Origin: Pseudomonas duriflava
Lineage (GTDB): Bacteria; Pseudomonadota; Gammaproteobacteria; Pseudomonadales; Pseudomonadaceae
Length of the DNA: 64,000 nucleotides
Direction: 5' to 3'
NCBI RefSeq assembly: GCF_007830155.1
Contig: NZ_VLKY01000011.1
Location: forward strand, 151,938 to 215,937
Below are positions 36,838 through 45,630 of the stretch, one piece after another (within the stretch, counting starts at the first letter, position 1; each line of letters starts with the position of its first letter). The notes beneath the pieces are model-generated. The model was not told where the DNA came from. It was given only the letters and a program-made list of their open reading frames with translations, and did no database searches. Both the position numbers and the translations under genes were made by a program.

Positions 36838-36866
36838 AACCCTGCCAGGGTAATCGTGGCAGGGTT
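36838..36866 (+). terminator. terminator of the former porin gene
   Basis: Perfect 10-bp arms AACCCTGCCA and TGGCAGGGTT around a 9-base loop, with a modest T-rich tail (TCGCTTT), 24 bases after the porin-fragment stop. Confidence 0.7.
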
Positions 36867-36908
36867 TCGCTTTGCCTGGGAGCGCAGAGGGCGCCACGAA
36901 TGGCTGGG

Positions 36909-37172
36909 TCAGCTCATGCTGCTCAAAAGGCTGATGACATTTGTAATCGCTGTGAGAGACAGGACGGTAAACAATCCTACCATTGAAAGCGTAAGCTTTT
37001 TGCGGCTGGATTCTTGCCGAAAAGCTTGCGCCTGTTGAAGGGCCCGATTGGCAGCACCAGGGCGGATACCGTTATTCAGCATCCAGGTGAGCACTTGCTT
37101 ATCATGCCAACCTCGCCTGACAGCGGAGGTGGCCAGTTGCGTTAACCCATCAGAGCACGCATTGTCGCGCAT
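36909..37172 (-). CDS. small membrane-anchored hypothetical protein (87 aa)
   Basis: The soluble N-terminal part (~55 residues; WHDKQVLTWMLNNGIRPGAANRAL) reads like a small helical domain. It is followed by a basic RKK and one C-terminal membrane helix (LTLSMVGLFTVLSLTAITNVI). GGAA precedes the ATG at 7 bases. I do not recognise the family. Topology would be N-in with a tail anchor. It stands alone between the porin scar and the sdhL gene. Confidence 0.5.
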   Translation of the reverse strand: MRDNACSDGLTQLATSAVRRGWHDKQVLTWMLNNGIRPGAANRALQQAQAFRQESSRKKLTLSMVGLFTVLSLTAITNVISLLSSMS

Positions 37173-37499
37173 GTAACAAATTCCGTAATGAGGAATCTGT
37201 GAGACTACTCTTAGCCATGTGACGTTTCAACGTCAGAATGATGAAATCTTGGTGTCTTTTCAGGCCATGCCGGATTCTGCCGCTTGTAGGCGCTTCCGCC
37301 TGCTGAAATCCGACAGAAAGCGGTACGACTCACTAGACGGATGGGCATGGTTGACCATCTTCAGACGGGGTGAGGCAAAGCAGTAATGGAGCGGGCGGAG
37401 CGTTGACACAGGCGCCGGTCGACTTCAGCTATGTAATGGACATGCCGGTCGGACAGGCGCCTTTTTTGCCTTAAGCGTTTACACCGCAGCGTTAATGCG
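37173..37499. other. intergenic gap downstream of the sdhL-like gene
   Basis: No gene is supported. GGCGCC occurs at two places (around 37411 and 37456) and could pair on the plus strand before a run of six T, but no plus-strand gene ends here, so its role is unclear. Confidence 0.3.
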
Positions 37500-38321
37500 T
37501 CATGGGTTGCGTGAGTAGGAGGCCGCTTGCTGGACCTGCTCGTCGCTCGGCCGAATGCCTGTATAGAGTACAAACTGCTCCAATGCTTGCAGCGTGACCA
37601 CCTCTGCACCGGTAATGACGGGCTTGTTCTTCTTTCTGGCCGCCTGAATCAACGGTGTTTCGGAGGGCATTGCCACGACATCGAAAATAACCCTAGCCTG
37701 TTCGATCAGCTCTTCCGGAAACGCGAGGTCATGTTCTTCCGGGCCGCCAGACATACCAATAGGCGTCACGTTAATCAGTAACTGCGGTTGTAAGCCTTCC
37801 AGAGAGGGCGCCCATTCGTAGCCGGACGCTTCGGCCAACGCCGGGCCGGTCACCGGATTACGCGCCACGATGTGGCCGCGCGAGAACCCTGCCTGGCGTA
37901 AGGCAAAGGCCACGGCCTTAGCCATGCCGCCGCTGCCACGCAAGGCGAAAGTCAGCTCTGACGAGACGGCATGCTTATCGAGTAAATAGGCGATGGCTAG
38001 GAAGTCCGTGTTATAGCCGGTCAGGCAACCGTTATCGTTGACGATGGTATTGACCGAGTCGATTACCTTGGCCGAGGGGTCGAGCCCATCGAGCAAAGGA
38101 ATGCAGGCCTCCTTGAACGGCATGGAAATGGCACAGCCACGAATGCCCAAGGCGCGGATGCCGCCTATGGCTGCAGGCAGATCGTGTGTGGTAAAGGCCT
38201 TGTAGAGGTAGTTGAGTCCCAGCGCTTCATACAAATGGTTGTGGAAGCGTGTGCCGGTATTGCCGGGGCGGCCGGCCAGGGACATGCAGACCTGGGTGTC
38301 TTTGTTGATCGCGTGAGGCAT
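37500..38321 (-). CDS. shikimate 5-dehydrogenase-like protein (SdhL type)
   Basis: A 273-aa NAD(P)-dependent oxidoreductase of the AroE superfamily, closest in pattern to the AroE-like paralogue described from Haemophilus (HI0607) rather than to biosynthetic AroE. The substrate-site region has ISMPFKEACIP (catalytic Lys), SVNTIV and GYNTDFLA (catalytic Asp). The nucleotide loop is LRGSGGMAKAVAFAL. The true substrate is unknown; AroE-like paralogues act slowly on shikimate. AAGGA precedes the ATG. It is probably co-transcribed with the upstream minus-strand unknown gene, 72 bases away. Confidence 0.85.
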   Translation of the reverse strand: MPHAINKDTQVCMSLAGRPGNTGTRFHNHLYEALGLNYLYKAFTTHDLPAAIGGIRALGIRGCAISMPFKEACIPLLDGLDPSAKVIDSVNTIVNDNGCLTGYNTDFLAIAYLLDKHAVSSELTFALRGSGGMAKAVAFALRQAGFSRGHIVARNPVTGPALAEASGYEWAPSLEGLQPQLLINVTPIGMSGGPEEHDLAFPEELIEQARVIFDVVAMPSETPLIQAARKKNKPVITGAEVVTLQALEQFVLYTGIRPSDEQVQQAASYSRNP

Positions 38322-38393
38322 GTTTGTTCCTTCAAATAGTAGCCTCCGTTTGTCCGCTCAGGCGACATTATGTTCCGTACGAGACGGCGTCCC

Positions 38394-39182
38394 TTACTGC
38401 TTGAGATAACCTTCGGCATAGCCGCGTAGCGGGCTGCTGTAGACATCGTCCAGCTGCAATACCGTACGGGCGAATTCCATCCAGGCATCCATCATCTCGG
38501 GTGTGCCGTTCAAGGCGCCCACCTTGATCCGGCCGCTGCGTAGTTCTGGCAGGCTGTACATGACCGGCTTCCCGAGAATGGCAGAGGCTTCCGAGAGCTC
38601 AGGAATATCCAGGTCCAATGCATCAAAGAACTCGTAGGGTCCAACCTTAAGTGGCTGAAGCTGCCGGACCTGCGCGATCGCGGATTCCACCTTGGCGCTT
38701 AATACCTCTGGGTCGATCTTTTGCCACTTGGCGCGCGACGCGATACGCCAGGCTTTGAGATCATCAGGGTCGACGCCAGGGCAGAGGCTCTTGTACGCCG
38801 CACTCAGGCAATGATCGGCCGCAGCAGCCAGGCGCAGTTCAGAGGTAGGCTCAAGTGAGAGCAGGTGGCATACCTGGCCCAGGGAAGACCCTTCCCAATA
38901 GCGGGCCGGTGGCATGTCGAAGCCGGGATCGCCCTCGTGGTGGTGATCCACAACGATATCGCGAGGATAAGACGCATCCGCCAGCGCGCATTCCACCCAA
39001 ATTGTCCGGCCATGGGGTTGGCCTGGGCGGGTTGAAATCCGTTCTGCCCGATAGGCATTGCCCGGATAAACCCGGCGCTCTTCAGCCAGGGCATAAGCCA
39101 CACGGTGTTGAGCCTTCAGGACAAGATCCTCGATGATCATCATCTCGGGGTCACGGGCTCCAAGGATAAAAAGATAGGTCAT
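38394..39182 (-). CDS. uncharacterised protein with DHH-like motif (262 aa)
   Basis: I do not recognise a characterised family. The protein is soluble. It carries IVVDHHHEGDPGFD (DHHHEG at 79-84), a second Asp-His pair in AAAADHCLSAAY (Asp123-His124) and an early GARDPEM (Asp11). This spacing resembles the metal ligands of DHH phosphoesterases, suggesting a metal-dependent hydrolase, but the flanking motifs differ, so the function is inference. No good ribosome site precedes the ATG. It is transcribed with the shikimate-dehydrogenase-like gene and divergent from an MHS transporter, which suggests that the three form one pathway. Confidence 0.7.
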   Translation of the reverse strand: MTYLFILGARDPEMMIIEDLVLKAQHRVAYALAEERRVYPGNAYRAERISTRPGQPHGRTIWVECALADASYPRDIVVDHHHEGDPGFDMPPARYWEGSSLGQVCHLLSLEPTSELRLAAAADHCLSAAYKSLCPGVDPDDLKAWRIASRAKWQKIDPEVLSAKVESAIAQVRQLQPLKVGPYEFFDALDLDIPELSEASAILGKPVMYSLPELRSGRIKVGALNGTPEMMDAWMEFARTVLQLDDVYSSPLRGYAEGYLKQ

Positions 39183-39352
39183 GGCATTAAAATCAGGCGC
39201 TCCGATAGGCGTACAAAATAGCGCTCAAACAGGTCGGGGCGGTTATCAGTTGGCAGGAACGTAACGACATTTTTGTGCCAAGAGCAGTGAGGAGACCCGA
39301 CTTCCCTGTATTCTGCGCCACCTCCTGTTTCGCTATTGATCGGCACATTTAC

Positions 39353-40666
39353 ATGCACAGTGATACTTCTATACCGGCGCGGCGCATGTCGCGGAAGGAT
39401 TACAAGACTCTAGCCCTGGCTGCACTAGGTGGTGCGCTGGAAATCTATGACTTCATCATCTTTGTGTTTTTCGCACTGGTGCTGAGTCAGTTGTTTTTCC
39501 CTGCAGATATGCCTGAATGGCTGCGCCTGCTACAAAGCTTTGGCATCTTCGCTACAGGTTATCTGGCTCGTCCGCTGGGCGGCATTCTTATGGCTCATTA
39601 TGCGGACCGCCTCGGCCGCAAACGCATGTTCAACTTGAGCATTCTGCTGATGGCCGTGCCCAGTTTGTTGATTGGAGTGACGCCTACCTATGCGCAGATC
39701 GGCTATTTTGCGCCCTTGATCCTGCTAGGGCTGCGCATTTTGCAAGGCGCGGCCGTAGGGGGTGAAGTGCCCAGTGCCTGGGTCTTTGTGGCTGAACATG
39801 CACCGGCCTCGCATCGAGGCTATGCGTTAGGCATTCTGCAGGCTGGCCTCACTTTTGGTTATCTTCTAGGGGCACTGACCGCAACGGTGTTGTCCAGCAT
39901 TTATACCCAGCAAGAACTTCATGACTTTGCTTGGCGCATCCCTTTCGTGCTGGGAGGGTTCTTTGGCATTGTCGCGGTGTGGTTGCGCCGTTGGTTGAAC
40001 GAAACGCCGGTTTTCAAGGAAATGCAGGCTCGCAAGACCTTGTCCGAGCGCTTGCCCTTATCAACGGTCCTGCAGGAGCACCGTGCCGCCTTACTGCCGG
40101 CGGCAGTACTCACCTGTGTATTGACGTCTGCTGTCGTCGTGCTGGTAGTGGTCACGCCTACTGTCATGCAGAAGTATTTTGGTATTCCGACCAGCCAGAC
40201 CTTTCGCCTGAGTTGTATCGGGATCATCTTCCTGAACATCGGCTGCGTACTGGCTGGCTGGGTGGCTGATCGGATCGGCGCCTGGCGAGCGGTAGGGCTA
40301 TACAGCGCACTACTGGCGCCCGGTATTGCCATGCTCTATGCCAGCCTGGTCAGCGACGCGCTCAGTGTGTGGCTCGGGTATGCCATGGCTGGGTTAGCGT
40401 GCGGTATCGTAGGAGTCGTTCCCTCAGTCATGATCGGCCTGTTTCCGTCTCATATCCGTGTGACTGGAATCTCGTTTACCTACAACATTGCTTATTCGAT
40501 CTGGGGAAGCGTCACGCCTTTGATCCTGATTGCCTTGATGCCGGTCAGTCCATGGTTCTGCGTGGCTTATTGCGCAGTAATCGGACTGGCAGGGATAGGG
40601 TTGATGCTGGCCTACGGTAAGGACGCCCGGTTCTCCCGCCCTCTAACTGACTTCGCCACCCACTAA
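39353..40666 (+). CDS. MHS-family (proline/betaine-like) MFS transporter
   Basis: A 437-aa proton symporter with 12 predicted helices. GGALEIYDFIIFVFFALVLS in helix 1, FGIFATGYLARPLGGILMAH, and DRLGRKRMF in the loop between helices 2 and 3 are typical of the metabolite:H+ symporter family, which includes ProP, KgtP and ShiA. The ATG at 39353 is chosen as the first start with a plausible N-terminus; the ribosome site is weak. Its divergent neighbours (shikimate-dehydrogenase-like and DHH-like genes) make a polyol-acid substrate such as shikimate or quinate possible, but nothing in the sequence proves it. Confidence 0.88.
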   Translation: MHSDTSIPARRMSRKDYKTLALAALGGALEIYDFIIFVFFALVLSQLFFPADMPEWLRLLQSFGIFATGYLARPLGGILMAHYADRLGRKRMFNLSILLMAVPSLLIGVTPTYAQIGYFAPLILLGLRILQGAAVGGEVPSAWVFVAEHAPASHRGYALGILQAGLTFGYLLGALTATVLSSIYTQQELHDFAWRIPFVLGGFFGIVAVWLRRWLNETPVFKEMQARKTLSERLPLSTVLQEHRAALLPAAVLTCVLTSAVVVLVVVTPTVMQKYFGIPTSQTFRLSCIGIIFLNIGCVLAGWVADRIGAWRAVGLYSALLAPGIAMLYASLVSDALSVWLGYAMAGLACGIVGVVPSVMIGLFPSHIRVTGISFTYNIAYSIWGSVTPLILIALMPVSPWFCVAYCAVIGLAGIGLMLAYGKDARFSRPLTDFATH

Positions 40667-40721
40667 ATCCAGTGTTCGTCTCTAGCGACTGTTCTTCTTA
40701 GAGCAGTCGTTTGGCGTTTCG

Positions 40722-40750
40722 TTTAATATGTTATGTTATACAGTATTAAA
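40722..40750. promoter_or_regulatory. AT-rich palindrome upstream of the ABC importer operon
   Basis: Perfect 7-base outer arms TTTAATA and TATTAAA enclose TGTTATGTTATACAG, itself partly symmetric (TGTTAT and ATACA). It lies 19 bases before the chosen start of the binding-protein gene. The core is reminiscent of metal-regulator boxes such as Zur, but the match is imperfect. Confidence 0.4.
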
Positions 40751-40768
40751 TATTCGCTAGGAGGCGGC

Positions 40769-42301
40769 TTGAAACTGCAAGTATTTTTAGGGGCGTTCGC
40801 ACTGGCTGTAGGTCTTATAGCCTGCACGCCAAACCAGAACCCCGATGTGTTGACCCTGGGAGGGCCATTTGAATTTACCAGCCAGGATCCGGCACGCGAT
40901 GGGTATGTGTATACCCGCTTGCAGATAGCGGAAAGCTTGCTGGAGGTAAATGACAATGGCGAGCTTTTGCCTGGTCTGGCCCAAACATGGGACATGAGTC
41001 CGAACGGTTTGACGTGGCGCTTTAGTCTTCGGGAGAACGTACGGTTTCATGATGGCACGCCGCTAACGGCCGAGGCCGTGGTTAATGCTCTGAATATGGC
41101 GCTGCGCAAGCCGGGCGTCATTCAATCCGCGGCCATTGAGAGCGTAAACGTCGAAGATGCTTTGACCGTTGCGGTACATCTGCGTGCGCCTTACAGACGC
41201 TTGGGGGCTGTGATGGCCCATTACTCGACCGCTATCCTGTCGCCCGCCTCGTATCGAGAGGATGCCAACGTTGCCTGGATGCAGGGGACGGGTCCTTATA
41301 AGCTGGTAGGCTTCGACCCTCCCCATCGTATTCAGGCGACACGCTTCGAGGAATACTGGGGGAAACAGGCCACCATCCCAAACGTGGTATATCTCACCGG
41401 ACATCGGGCGGAAAGTCGTGCCCTACAGGTTATGGCCGGGCAGACGGACATCATTTATACCCTGGACCCTGCCAGCCTTAATCTGCTACGCAGGCAGGAT
41501 AATGTCCGGGTGTATTCGGATACGATTCCACGAACCATTCAGATCAAGGTGAATGCAAGCCATCCGTTCATGGCTGAGCGTAATACGCGCCTTGCCATGA
41601 GTCTGTCGCTTGATCGTCAGGGTCTTTCGGAAAAGATCATTCGCGTACCGGGCGGCGAAGCCAATCAGCTCGTTCCACCTTCACTGGCAGAGTGGCACAT
41701 CAATGATCTGCCTCCGATCAAGCAGGATATCGTGCGCGCTCGAGGATTGTTGGCCGAGGAGGGATGGCTGCCGGGAGCCGATGGCATTCTGGAGCGAGAC
41801 GGCAAACGCTTTCAGGTAAGCCTGATTACCTACGCGGATCGCCCCGAGTTATACGTAGTCGCCACCGCGATCCAGGCGCAGCTGCGTGCTATAGGCATCG
41901 ATGTAGACGTTTCCATCGTTAACTCCAGTGGCATTGCCTCAGGTCACCATGATGGCTCTCTGGAGCTGGCGCTGGTTGCACGTAACTACGGAAATATTGC
42001 CGATCCCTTAGGACTTCTAATTGCCGATTACGGTAATCACGGTAATGGCGACTGGGGTGGTATGGGCTGGCATAACGACGAGTTACCTGCCGTGCTGGAA
42101 CAGCTTAAATCAGAACGTGATCCCGTGCTTTATCGGGAAAAGGCTCAGCGAGCCGCTCACATCCTGGCTGAAGAGATACCTGTCATTCCCGTACTGTTCT
42201 ATACCCAGCAAACCGCTGTTTCCAGCCGCGTCCAGGGCTTCAGTTTTGATCCTTACGAGCGCAATTATCGTCTTTCTGAAATGAGCTTTGCACAACCATG
42301 A
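40769..42301 (+). CDS. peptide/nickel-type ABC transporter substrate-binding lipoprotein
   Basis: Family 5 extracellular solute-binding protein (DppA/OppA/NikA fold), 510 aa from the TTG at 40769. That start is chosen because AGGAGG ends 4 bases upstream and the product then begins with a clean lipoprotein signal (KLQVFLGAFALAVGLIAC, lipid-modified Cys19). An ATG 36 bases upstream has no ribosome site. Family landmarks: LRENVRFHDGTPLTAEAVV and GTGPYKLVGFDP. The ligand cannot be read: it could be peptides, nickel-chelates or metallophores. The stop overlaps the first permease start (ATGA). Confidence 0.88.
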   Translation: MKLQVFLGAFALAVGLIACTPNQNPDVLTLGGPFEFTSQDPARDGYVYTRLQIAESLLEVNDNGELLPGLAQTWDMSPNGLTWRFSLRENVRFHDGTPLTAEAVVNALNMALRKPGVIQSAAIESVNVEDALTVAVHLRAPYRRLGAVMAHYSTAILSPASYREDANVAWMQGTGPYKLVGFDPPHRIQATRFEEYWGKQATIPNVVYLTGHRAESRALQVMAGQTDIIYTLDPASLNLLRRQDNVRVYSDTIPRTIQIKVNASHPFMAERNTRLAMSLSLDRQGLSEKIIRVPGGEANQLVPPSLAEWHINDLPPIKQDIVRARGLLAEEGWLPGADGILERDGKRFQVSLITYADRPELYVVATAIQAQLRAIGIDVDVSIVNSSGIASGHHDGSLELALVARNYGNIADPLGLLIADYGNHGNGDWGGMGWHNDELPAVLEQLKSERDPVLYREKAQRAAHILAEEIPVIPVLFYTQQTAVSSRVQGFSFDPYERNYRLSEMSFAQP

Positions 42302-43236
42302 TCGGTCTATTACTGAGGCGGCTGCTGCAGGCCGCTTTCGTCTGTTGGAGTATTGGTACCCTGACGTTCATTCTGCTGCGTCTGCTACCCGGCGATATGG
42401 AGTTTCGTATTGCTGCCGGGCGTTACGGCCACGATAACGTGGACCTGGCCGCGGCCGAGGCGGTTCGTGCCGAACTGGGCCTGGATCAGCCTGTATGGCA
42501 ACTGTATCTGAATTGGCTGTTGGATCTGATGCGCTTCAACCTAGGCGATTCGCTGGTCAGTGGTCTGCCCGTCGTACATGAAATGCTTCATTTGCTCGAG
42601 CACACACTAATGTTGGCTGGGGCGGCAACAGTGGTGTCTCTGCTGATCGCCATTCCCGTGGGGCTTTATGCAGCATTGAAGGCGAATGGCTGGTTTGATC
42701 GCTTGTCGCTCATGGTCTCGGCCTTTCTACGTGCCCAACCCATTTTTATGATTGGTCTGGCTCTGATTCTGCTGTTCTCGCTGGAGCTGAGGATGTTGCC
42801 TGTAGCGGGTTTCGATGGGCCTCGTTATCTCGTACTTCCGGCAATCAGCCTGGCGCTGGCGATGGCGGCTGTCTCCAGCCGGGTAGTTCGTCACAGCGCC
42901 AGCGAGGTGTTTCGCTCTGCCTTCTTTACCTTTTCTCGAATCAAGGGGCTGACGTTCCGGCAGGCCTTTCTTCGTCATGGTTTACGCAATTGCTCGTTAC
43001 CGGTCGTGGTATTTCTGGGTATTCAGTTGGCTAGCGTCATCGAGGGTGTCGTGATGATCGAGTCCCTCTTTTCCTGGCCGGGCCTGGGCCATGGTTTGGC
43101 GCATGCCATTTTTAGCCGCGACGTTCCCATGATTCAGGGGGCGGCAATAGCGTTGGGGCTGATATTCGTGGGACTTAATCTCATTGTCGATCTGACGTGC
43201 TATGCCATCGATCCACGTAGCAGGGAGGCGGCTTGA
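42298..43236 (+). CDS. ABC transporter permease (DppB/NikB type)
   Basis: A 312-aa inner-membrane permease with six predicted helices. The long periplasmic loop after helix 1 (ELGLDQPVWQLYLNWLLDLM) and the cytoplasmic EAA-like segment (RIKGLTFRQAFLRHGLRN) are typical of the first permease in peptide/nickel importers. It overlaps both neighbours by 4 bases, so expression is tightly coupled. It pairs with the next permease to form the channel. Confidence 0.93.
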   Translation: MIGLLLRRLLQAAFVCWSIGTLTFILLRLLPGDMEFRIAAGRYGHDNVDLAAAEAVRAELGLDQPVWQLYLNWLLDLMRFNLGDSLVSGLPVVHEMLHLLEHTLMLAGAATVVSLLIAIPVGLYAALKANGWFDRLSLMVSAFLRAQPIFMIGLALILLFSLELRMLPVAGFDGPRYLVLPAISLALAMAAVSSRVVRHSASEVFRSAFFTFSRIKGLTFRQAFLRHGLRNCSLPVVVFLGIQLASVIEGVVMIESLFSWPGLGHGLAHAIFSRDVPMIQGAAIALGLIFVGLNLIVDLTCYAIDPRSREAA

Positions 43237-44030
43237 TGAGACGTGTCAAACAACTCAATGGCAGCCAGCAAATAGGTGCCGCTATTCTGGCGTGTCTGGT
43301 CGGTTTCGCATTTCTCGAGTGGCTGCTTAACGGCACGGACCCTGCGGTACAGAACCTGGGCAACCTGTTTGCCGCTCCGAGCCTTGCCGAACCCCTGGGA
43401 ACCGATCAGTTCGGCCGTAGCATGCTGGCCCGTATGGGAGCAGCGCTCCGGCTGTCGCTTCTGCTAAGTCTGGTATGCGTACTTACGTCGGCTACGATCG
43501 GCGTGGCCTTGGGCGTATTGGCAGGCTGGCGGGAAGGGTGGATCGATCGCATCGTCTCGTTTGTTTTGAATATGGTATTGGCCTTACCGGGGCTGGTGTT
43601 GATTCTGCTTTTTGCCGGTTTAGCGCCGGGCTCTTTGCTCATGCTCTACCTTGGGATCTCGCTGGTGCTGTGGGTGGAATATTTCCGGGTCGTTCGTGCA
43701 ATAACCCGAGCGTCCGTCGCGTCGTCACCTATGCAGGCGTCAAGGATGCTGGGGTTTGGCAGCTTTTATTGCTTTAAGCGCCATGTCTGGCCGGCACTTC
43801 TTACGCCGGTTCTGACGTTGGCGGCGTTTGGTGCAGCCGCTTCTATCTTGGCATTGGCTGCGCTGGGCTTTGTCGCGGTGGGACTTCGCCCACCCACTGC
43901 CGAGCTAGGCCTGATGATGGTGGAGCTCTTTCCGTATTACAGCGAGGCACCTTGGGTACTGGCACAGCCCGTATTCGCCGTATTCCTACTGATCATTGCC
44001 CTAAATCTGCTGGCTGGAAAGACGAAATGA
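43233..44030 (+). CDS. ABC transporter permease (DppC/NikC type)
   Basis: A 265-aa second permease. It has a short N-terminal helix, then FAAPSLAEPLGTDQFGRSMLARM, the DppC/NikC hallmark (G-T-D-x-x-G-R), and five further helices. The EAA loop lies around SPMQASRMLGFGSFYCFKRHV. It overlaps the upstream permease and the downstream ATPase by 4 bases each. Slightly shorter than usual. Confidence 0.93.
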   Translation: MMRRVKQLNGSQQIGAAILACLVGFAFLEWLLNGTDPAVQNLGNLFAAPSLAEPLGTDQFGRSMLARMGAALRLSLLLSLVCVLTSATIGVALGVLAGWREGWIDRIVSFVLNMVLALPGLVLILLFAGLAPGSLLMLYLGISLVLWVEYFRVVRAITRASVASSPMQASRMLGFGSFYCFKRHVWPALLTPVLTLAAFGAAASILALAALGFVAVGLRPPTAELGLMMVELFPYYSEAPWVLAQPVFAVFLLIIALNLLAGKTK

Positions 44031-45433
44031 CCGCACTGTTGCAACTTGAAAACCTGTCGATTGTGGCAGGAGATTCAGTACTGGTTGAGCCGATATCTTT
44101 AACCTTGGCAAAAGGTCAACGGCTGACAATCCTTGGTGAGACGGGGGCCGGTAAAAGTCTTTTGATCCAGGCCATCATGGGCTTGCTGCCTCCGCCGTTG
44201 AGGAGACAGGGAACGGTTCGTATCGTTGGGCAGGACATTGATACGCTTTCGCGCAAGGATCAGCAGCGCTTATGGGGGCATCACATCAGTATGTTGCCGC
44301 AGGAGCCCTGGTACTCGCTAGATCCCTTGATGCGCAGCCAGCAACAGGTTGCCGAGGTCTATGAGTGCGTCCAACAGGAGCGGCCTGACCAGGCCAACGT
44401 CAAGGCCCAGCGCGACTTGGTTGGAGTAGGGTTAGGGGAGGCCGGTCATAGGCTGCCCGGTCAGCTGTCTGGCGGTATGGCTCAACGCCTGGCTTTTTGC
44501 GCAGCGACAGCGGGAGGTGCCGAGATCGTTTTGGCCGACGAACCCACCAAGGGACTCGATATCAGCCGCCGCGACTACATTGCAGCGCTGCTTCGCCAAA
44601 AGGGCGAAGACGGCGCGGTACTCACCATTACCCATGATGTAGAAGTGGCGCGCCAGATCGGCGGCACAATCATGGTGATGCGCAACGGCCGTCTGGTCGA
44701 ACAGGGGAACGCCGAATCGCTGCTAGGCGCACCGTCAGCGGGCTATACCCAGGAGCTGATCAACGCCGCGCCTGAGAGCTGGCCGTCCGTCAGGCGTCAC
44801 CAGCCCAACGTGTCCCGCGCTACGGTTCTTGAGGCGCAAGGACTGGAAAAGACTCGGGGCGGAAAAACCTTATTCAAGGAGTTGGATCTCGTCATCAACC
44901 AGGGCGAGATAGTGGGTATTACAGGAGACAGTGGCTGTGGCAAGAGCAGCCTGGGCGATATCCTGTTGGGATTGCTACCGGCCGATAAAGGCCGGGTCGT
45001 GCGAGCGCCTGGAGTTGCTCCCTACAAATACCTGAAGCTGTACCAAGATCCTCTCGCAGCGTTTGCCTCTGCGGCCTCCCTGAAACAGCTCTTCGACGAT
45101 GTGATCCGGCTACATGGGTTAGACGCTCGAAAGGTACCGCCTCTTCTGGAGCAGTTACGGCTGAGCCCTGCTTTGTTAGACAGAGCTGTCCATGAGGTAT
45201 CAGGTGGAGAGCTGCAGCGGCTGGCAATTGCACGCGCCTTGTTGCTGGAGCCCGTCTTCCTGTTTGCGGATGAACCTGTATCACGGCTGGATCCCATTAC
45301 AGCTCGCGAGGTAGCTCTTTTATTGACGCAAGTGGCTACCGAGCATAATTGTGCCGTTCTTCTGGTCAGCCACGACCCGTATTTAGTCGAGAAGACATGT
45401 GACCGTACGCTTGCATTAGGGGCGCCGGAGTAG
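44027..45433 (+). CDS. ABC transporter ATPase with two fused nucleotide-binding domains
   Basis: A 468-aa cytoplasmic ATPase combining the DppD- and DppF-like subunits in one chain. Domain 1 has Walker A GETGAGKS (37-44), signature LSGGMAQR and Walker B VLADEP. Domain 2 has Walker A GDSGCGKSS, signature VSGGELQR and Walker B LFADEP, then a switch histidine in SHDP. The ATG at 44027 overlaps the permease stop; an earlier in-frame start lies within the permease. The fused form is also seen in YejF-type importers. Each half is short, and the C-terminal oligopeptide/dipeptide extension is missing. Confidence 0.93.
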   Translation: MTALLQLENLSIVAGDSVLVEPISLTLAKGQRLTILGETGAGKSLLIQAIMGLLPPPLRRQGTVRIVGQDIDTLSRKDQQRLWGHHISMLPQEPWYSLDPLMRSQQQVAEVYECVQQERPDQANVKAQRDLVGVGLGEAGHRLPGQLSGGMAQRLAFCAATAGGAEIVLADEPTKGLDISRRDYIAALLRQKGEDGAVLTITHDVEVARQIGGTIMVMRNGRLVEQGNAESLLGAPSAGYTQELINAAPESWPSVRRHQPNVSRATVLEAQGLEKTRGGKTLFKELDLVINQGEIVGITGDSGCGKSSLGDILLGLLPADKGRVVRAPGVAPYKYLKLYQDPLAAFASAASLKQLFDDVIRLHGLDARKVPPLLEQLRLSPALLDRAVHEVSGGELQRLAIARALLLEPVFLFADEPVSRLDPITAREVALLLTQVATEHNCAVLLVSHDPYLVEKTCDRTLALGAPE

Positions 45434-45496
45434 CGGGAACGGTTTCGGTCTGGCTGGCAGTGCAGCAGTGGCTCAAGCTAGAGCTTTTAGAGGTGA

Positions 45497-45529
45497 CGGT
45501 CGATCATGACCAAGTGTCATGATCGACCG
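45497..45529. terminator. large perfect inverted repeat after the ABC operon
   Basis: 14-bp perfect arms (CGGTCGATCATGAC and GTCATGATCGACCG) around a 5-base loop, 63 bases beyond the ATPase stop. There is no T-run, so it may be a rho-assisted terminator, an mRNA-end stabiliser or a protein-binding palindrome. Confidence 0.5.
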
Positions 45530-45630
45530 GTTTCCCCTGTGGACAACAAATATGGGAGTAGGGGAGGGCGGTTTTGAAGCATCCTGCCTCGATGGATCGA
45601 CCCTTGCGAAAACGGCAAGGGTAGAAAAAT

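Noticed and set aside
37411..37472. GGCGCC repeats followed by six T as a plus-strand terminator
   Set aside because: No plus-strand gene ends nearby and the loop would be ~40 bases. A chance palindrome is more likely.
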